Shown here one piece after another: positions 5,010 through 7,345 of a stretch of DNA of 7,345 nucleotides (position 1 is its first letter; the number at the start of each line of letters is the position of its first letter). The DNA is from CAYHZL01 sp964361075 (lineage in GTDB: Bacteria > Bacteroidota > Ignavibacteria > UBA10030 > UBA8401), in contig CAYHZL010000176.1 in assembly GCA_964361075.1 (NCBI GenBank), positions 1-7,345 on the forward strand, in the 5' to 3' direction. The translations under genes were made by a program, and so were the position numbers. The notes beneath the pieces are model-generated. The model did not search any database. It saw nothing but the letters and a program-made list of their open reading frames with translations, and was not told where the DNA came from.

Positions 5010-6260
5010 TTATTCCATGCGCAGCCAGCGCATCATTTCTTTAAAATTTGGTTTCTTTCCGGTTATTAATATTCCGATGCGGAAAATTTTTGAAGCCGTC
5101 CACATCATTGCCATCACGGAAAGAAGAAGCAAGAATAACGACAAGAGAATTTCCCACACTTCCGGCATTTGAATCGAAAAACGTAACGCCATAAATGTTG
5201 GCGTGAGCAATGGAATTTGTGTGAGAATTTTTACCATGAGCGAATTCGGATTTTGCATCACAGGTACCGCAAGTGCAATCGGCAGTACCAATGTGATGCT
5301 GACATAACTTGTAACTTGTTGCGCTTCTTGTTCTGTGGAAATCGGTGCGCCGGCTGCTACAAAAATTGCTGAGTACAATAAATAGCCAAGTAAAAAATAA
5401 AGTAACAGCAATGCAAGATGATCCATCGAAATAATCGGTACCGGTGTTGCAAAATTTACGCCAATGAGGAGAAGAATCCAAAAAGCAACGGTTGTTATTC
5501 CCAGCAGACTTAATCCGAGTACTTTACCCATCATTAATTCGCGTGACGAACAGGACGACATTAATATTTCAACAATGCGATTCGATTTTTCTTCTACAAC
5601 ACTGCGAATCATCATTTGCCCAGTTGTCATCACCAAGAACATCATCATCATAATAAAAATGTAACCGGAAAAAAATGTTTCCATAAAGCCGGATTCTTTC
5701 TCGTCACCTTTCGAAGAAATTTTTATTGTCTTCATATCAACATCTGTAGAAAGTTCTTTTATTTTCTTTGCATCGAAGCCGGCAGATTCGAGCCGGTGTT
5801 GAACGATGATATCTTCAAGCGTACGCGAGAATCGTTCTTGGTCTCGCACGTTGCCAACATTTTTTGAACGAAATTCAATCTTCCCTTTCTCCATTACATC
5901 TCGTGGAAGAATAAAATACGCATCAATCTCGTCGGAAAGAACTTTTGCAGTTGCAAGAATTTTCCAATGATCAATTTCTTTTGTTTCCGTATTGATCAGC
6001 ACAAATTCATAATTCGGTTTGCCGTTTTGTAGTTTATACTTTTCATTAATACGTGCGGAGAGTTTTGAAAAGAGAACATTCGTTTCATCAATCACACCGA
6101 TTTTTTTTGTGCTCTCGTCAGATTTATTCATTAACAAACTTGGCAAACCCATAAAGAGACCAAGGATGAGCGGCATCATAATAAGCCCCATGATGAAGGC
6201 TTTGGTTTTCACACGTTCTAAAAATTCCCACCGTGCAACATGCAGCGCTTTGTTTTTCAT
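5010..6260 (-). CDS. ABC-2 type transporter permease, NatB-like
   Basis: A 416-residue membrane protein of the ABC2_membrane_3/NatB family. Layout: a cytoplasmic start with ARWEFLERVKTKAFI (9-23), which is typical of the family; a first helix at about 22-44; a large extracytoplasmic domain (about 45-196); then five more helices at about 197-215, 248-268, 281-303, 318-336 and 368-388. The family marker VVEEKSNRIVEILMSS (221-236) sits in the cytoplasmic loop after helix 2, the coupling helix that contacts the ATPase. It should form a homodimer with the upstream ATPase and export an unknown substrate (sodium, drugs, peptides or lipids have been proposed for relatives). The ATG (complement of 6258-6260) overlaps the ATPase stop as ATGA and is preceded by AAAGGAG at 7 bases, so translation is coupled and strong. 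TAA stop; the start and length look normal. Substrate cannot be inferred from this window. Confidence 0.92.
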   Translation of the reverse strand: MKNKALHVARWEFLERVKTKAFIMGLIMMPLILGLFMGLPSLLMNKSDESTKKIGVIDETNVLFSKLSARINEKYKLQNGKPNYEFVLINTETKEIDHWKILATAKVLSDEIDAYFILPRDVMEKGKIEFRSKNVGNVRDQERFSRTLEDIIVQHRLESAGFDAKKIKELSTDVDMKTIKISSKGDEKESGFMETFFSGYIFIMMMMFLVMTTGQMMIRSVVEEKSNRIVEILMSSCSSRELMMGKVLGLSLLGITTVAFWILLLIGVNFATPVPIISMDHLALLLLYFLLGYLLYSAIFVAAGAPISTEQEAQQVTSYVSITLVLPIALAVPVMQNPNSLMVKILTQIPLLTPTFMALRFSIQMPEVWEILLSLFLLLLSVMAMMWTASKIFRIGILITGKKPNFKEMMRWLRME

Positions 6261-7345
6261 TGCACGTCTCCTTTCTCGGCAAGCGCCAAAAACTCTTTTA
6301 CGACTTTCTTTTTTGCAACAATATATTGCACAATGTTAGCAAGTATGGCGATCGAAAGAATTCCTATCGCAGACCAATTGATACTTTCTTCTTTGAAATT
6401 TATCGTTAAAAAAACAATGGCGATAACAACTGAAATAAGAATCCCGATCCGAGCTTTCTTCACACGTGAATCTTTCGATACATCAATAACTTTTTTCGGC
6501 ATCGGTTGTATTTCCACCGGTTGAATTTCATTTGCCGGTAAGCCAACCACTTCAAGAAAAATTGAATTAAGCGACGGGTGCACAAATTCAAACGCTCGAA
6601 TATCGAGCGACGAATTGAATGCAGTAAATAAATCTTTCGATGGCACATTGCCTTTCAAGACAAGCTCTGCAGAATTTTCGTACACTGTTGCACTTTCTAC
6701 AAATGGAAGCGATGAAAGAAAAGTACCGTTTCCATTAAATTCAAGACGAACAGAATTTTTTCCGAATCGTTTTTTAACTTCGCTCAAACTTCCTTCCAGC
6801 ACAATCCGTCCGTGGTTGATGAGACAAATTTCATCGCATAATTTTTCTGCAACATCCATTTGATGTGTCGAAAAAATAATTGCCTTCCCCTGCTGCTTCA
6901 ATTCCTGAAAAATTTCTTTCAGTACTATTTGATTCACAGGATCAAGTCCGGAGAACGGCTCATCAAGCACAACAAGTTCAGGATTGTGAAGAATAGCAGT
7001 AATAAATTGCGCTTTCTGTTGATTTCCTTTCGAAAGCTCCTCAACTTTTTTATGAGCGTAACTCACCAATTCAAAACGTTCGAGCCATTGCATTGCTTTG
7101 CGTTTCGCATCGTTGCGTTCAACACCGCGCAAACTTGCGAAATACACAATCGTATCCAACAATTTATTTTTTTTATACAGCCCGCGCTCTTCCGGTAAAT
7201 AGCCGATGCTGTTACGGATTTCCTGATTGAACGGTTTGTTGTCGTACGTTATTTTACCGGAATCCGGCACAATAATATTCAGCAACATACGAATCGTTGT
7301 GCTTTTCCCTGCACCATTGGGACCGATTAATCCGAAAATATTTCC
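6257..7345 (-). CDS. ABC transporter ATPase, NatA-like, with C-terminal membrane hairpin (5' end outside window)
   Basis: The frame is open to the right edge, giving 362 residues of a protein whose first few dozen residues are missing; the ATG at 7288 is internal, because Walker A lies before it. Numbering from the edge: Walker A GPNGAGKST (8-16); Q-loop region GYLPEERGLY (48-57), with E in place of Q as in NatA relatives; signature LSKGNQQK (104-111); Walker B and catalytic glutamate LVVLDEP (124-130, E129); D-loop SGLDP (132-136); H-loop H161 in FSTHQMD. All catalytic parts are present, so it should hydrolyse ATP and drive the permease encoded next. A DUF4162-like regulatory domain runs to about LEVVG (264-268). 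Beyond it is an extra ~94-residue tail: a proline-rich linker, then two hydrophobic helices (about 299-316 and 325-343) and a basic end. That tail is unusual for a soluble ABC subunit. Promoter lies outside the window. Confidence 0.93.
   Translation of the reverse strand, partial: GNIFGLIGPNGAGKSTTIRMLLNIIVPDSGKITYDNKPFNQEIRNSIGYLPEERGLYKKNKLLDTIVYFASLRGVERNDAKRKAMQWLERFELVSYAHKKVEELSKGNQQKAQFITAILHNPELVVLDEPFSGLDPVNQIVLKEIFQELKQQGKAIIFSTHQMDVAEKLCDEICLINHGRIVLEGSLSEVKKRFGKNSVRLEFNGNGTFLSSLPFVESATVYENSAELVLKGNVPSKDLFTAFNSSLDIRAFEFVHPSLNSIFLEVVGLPANEIQPVEIQPMPKKVIDVSKDSRVKKARIGILISVVIAIVFLTINFKEESINWSAIGILSIAILANIVQYIVAKKKVVKEFLALAEKGDVQ
6268..6274 (-). promoter_or_regulatory. Ribosome binding site AAAGGAG of the permease gene
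   Basis: The complement reads AAAGGAG, 7 bases before the permease ATG. It lies inside the last codons of the ATPase gene and supports 6260 as the true start, alongside the ATGA overlap. Confidence 0.75.

Noticed and set aside
5041..5481. Minus-strand 146-codon ORF inside the permease gene
   Set aside because: It is in another frame of a well-supported permease gene, and its translation has no family pattern or membrane layout.
6019..6339. Plus-strand ORFs antisense to the ABC permease and ATPase (for example 6019-6339, 6240-6524, 6860-7198)
   Set aside because: They mirror well-supported minus-strand genes, have no ribosome binding site and no recognisable domain.
6257..7288. ABC ATPase starting at the ATG at 7288
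   Set aside because: The Walker A motif GPNGAGKST lies in frame before this ATG, so the gene runs off the right edge.

Overview
The window is an AT-rich (roughly 38-40% GC by eye) chromosomal segment. The most likely source is the Bacteroidota/Chlorobiota/Ignavibacteriota group. The hints are a secretion signal ending in ...LLFSQS, A-rich leaders without a Shine-Dalgarno site for some genes, many ATGA stop/start overlaps, and intergenic spacers filled with palindromic repeats. This placement is inference; there is no rRNA or marker gene here.

Left part, plus strand (2-3416): a cell-surface glycan cluster. The C-terminal 252 residues of a polysaccharide-deacetylase-like protein run in from the left edge. 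They overlap by ATGA with a GT4 glycosyltransferase, which overlaps by ATGA with a second GT4 glycosyltransferase. After 36 bases follows a secreted thioredoxin-like protein with a CKWC motif. The first three are almost certainly one translationally coupled unit; the fourth has its own good ribosome binding site.

Middle (3417-5009): a convergent spacer of 179 bases holds a weak hairpin and a long imperfect palindrome (3467-3597) whose right end overlaps the stop codon of the next gene. A minus-strand GT9 (heptosyltransferase-family) gene follows (3596-4609, GTG start). Behind its start lies a 400-base spacer packed with repeats. It holds a 146-bp MITE-like element with 16-bp terminal inverted repeats and a nested double-hairpin element, a 20-bp direct repeat, a second unrelated palindrome, and a tiny signal-peptide-like ORF with a strong ribosome binding site.

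Right part, minus strand (5010-7345): a two-gene ABC exporter of the NatAB/ABC-2 type. The ATPase is upstream and cut by the right edge before Walker A; the six-helix permease is downstream. They overlap by ATGA. The ATPase carries an unusual C-terminal extension with a predicted transmembrane hairpin.

No tRNA, rRNA, CRISPR array, complete insertion sequence or phage gene was seen. I do not see a wholly new system. The items most worth a second look are the membrane-anchored ABC ATPase, the nested MITE in front of the GT9 gene, and the truncated-looking signal-peptide ORF behind the ABC operon.
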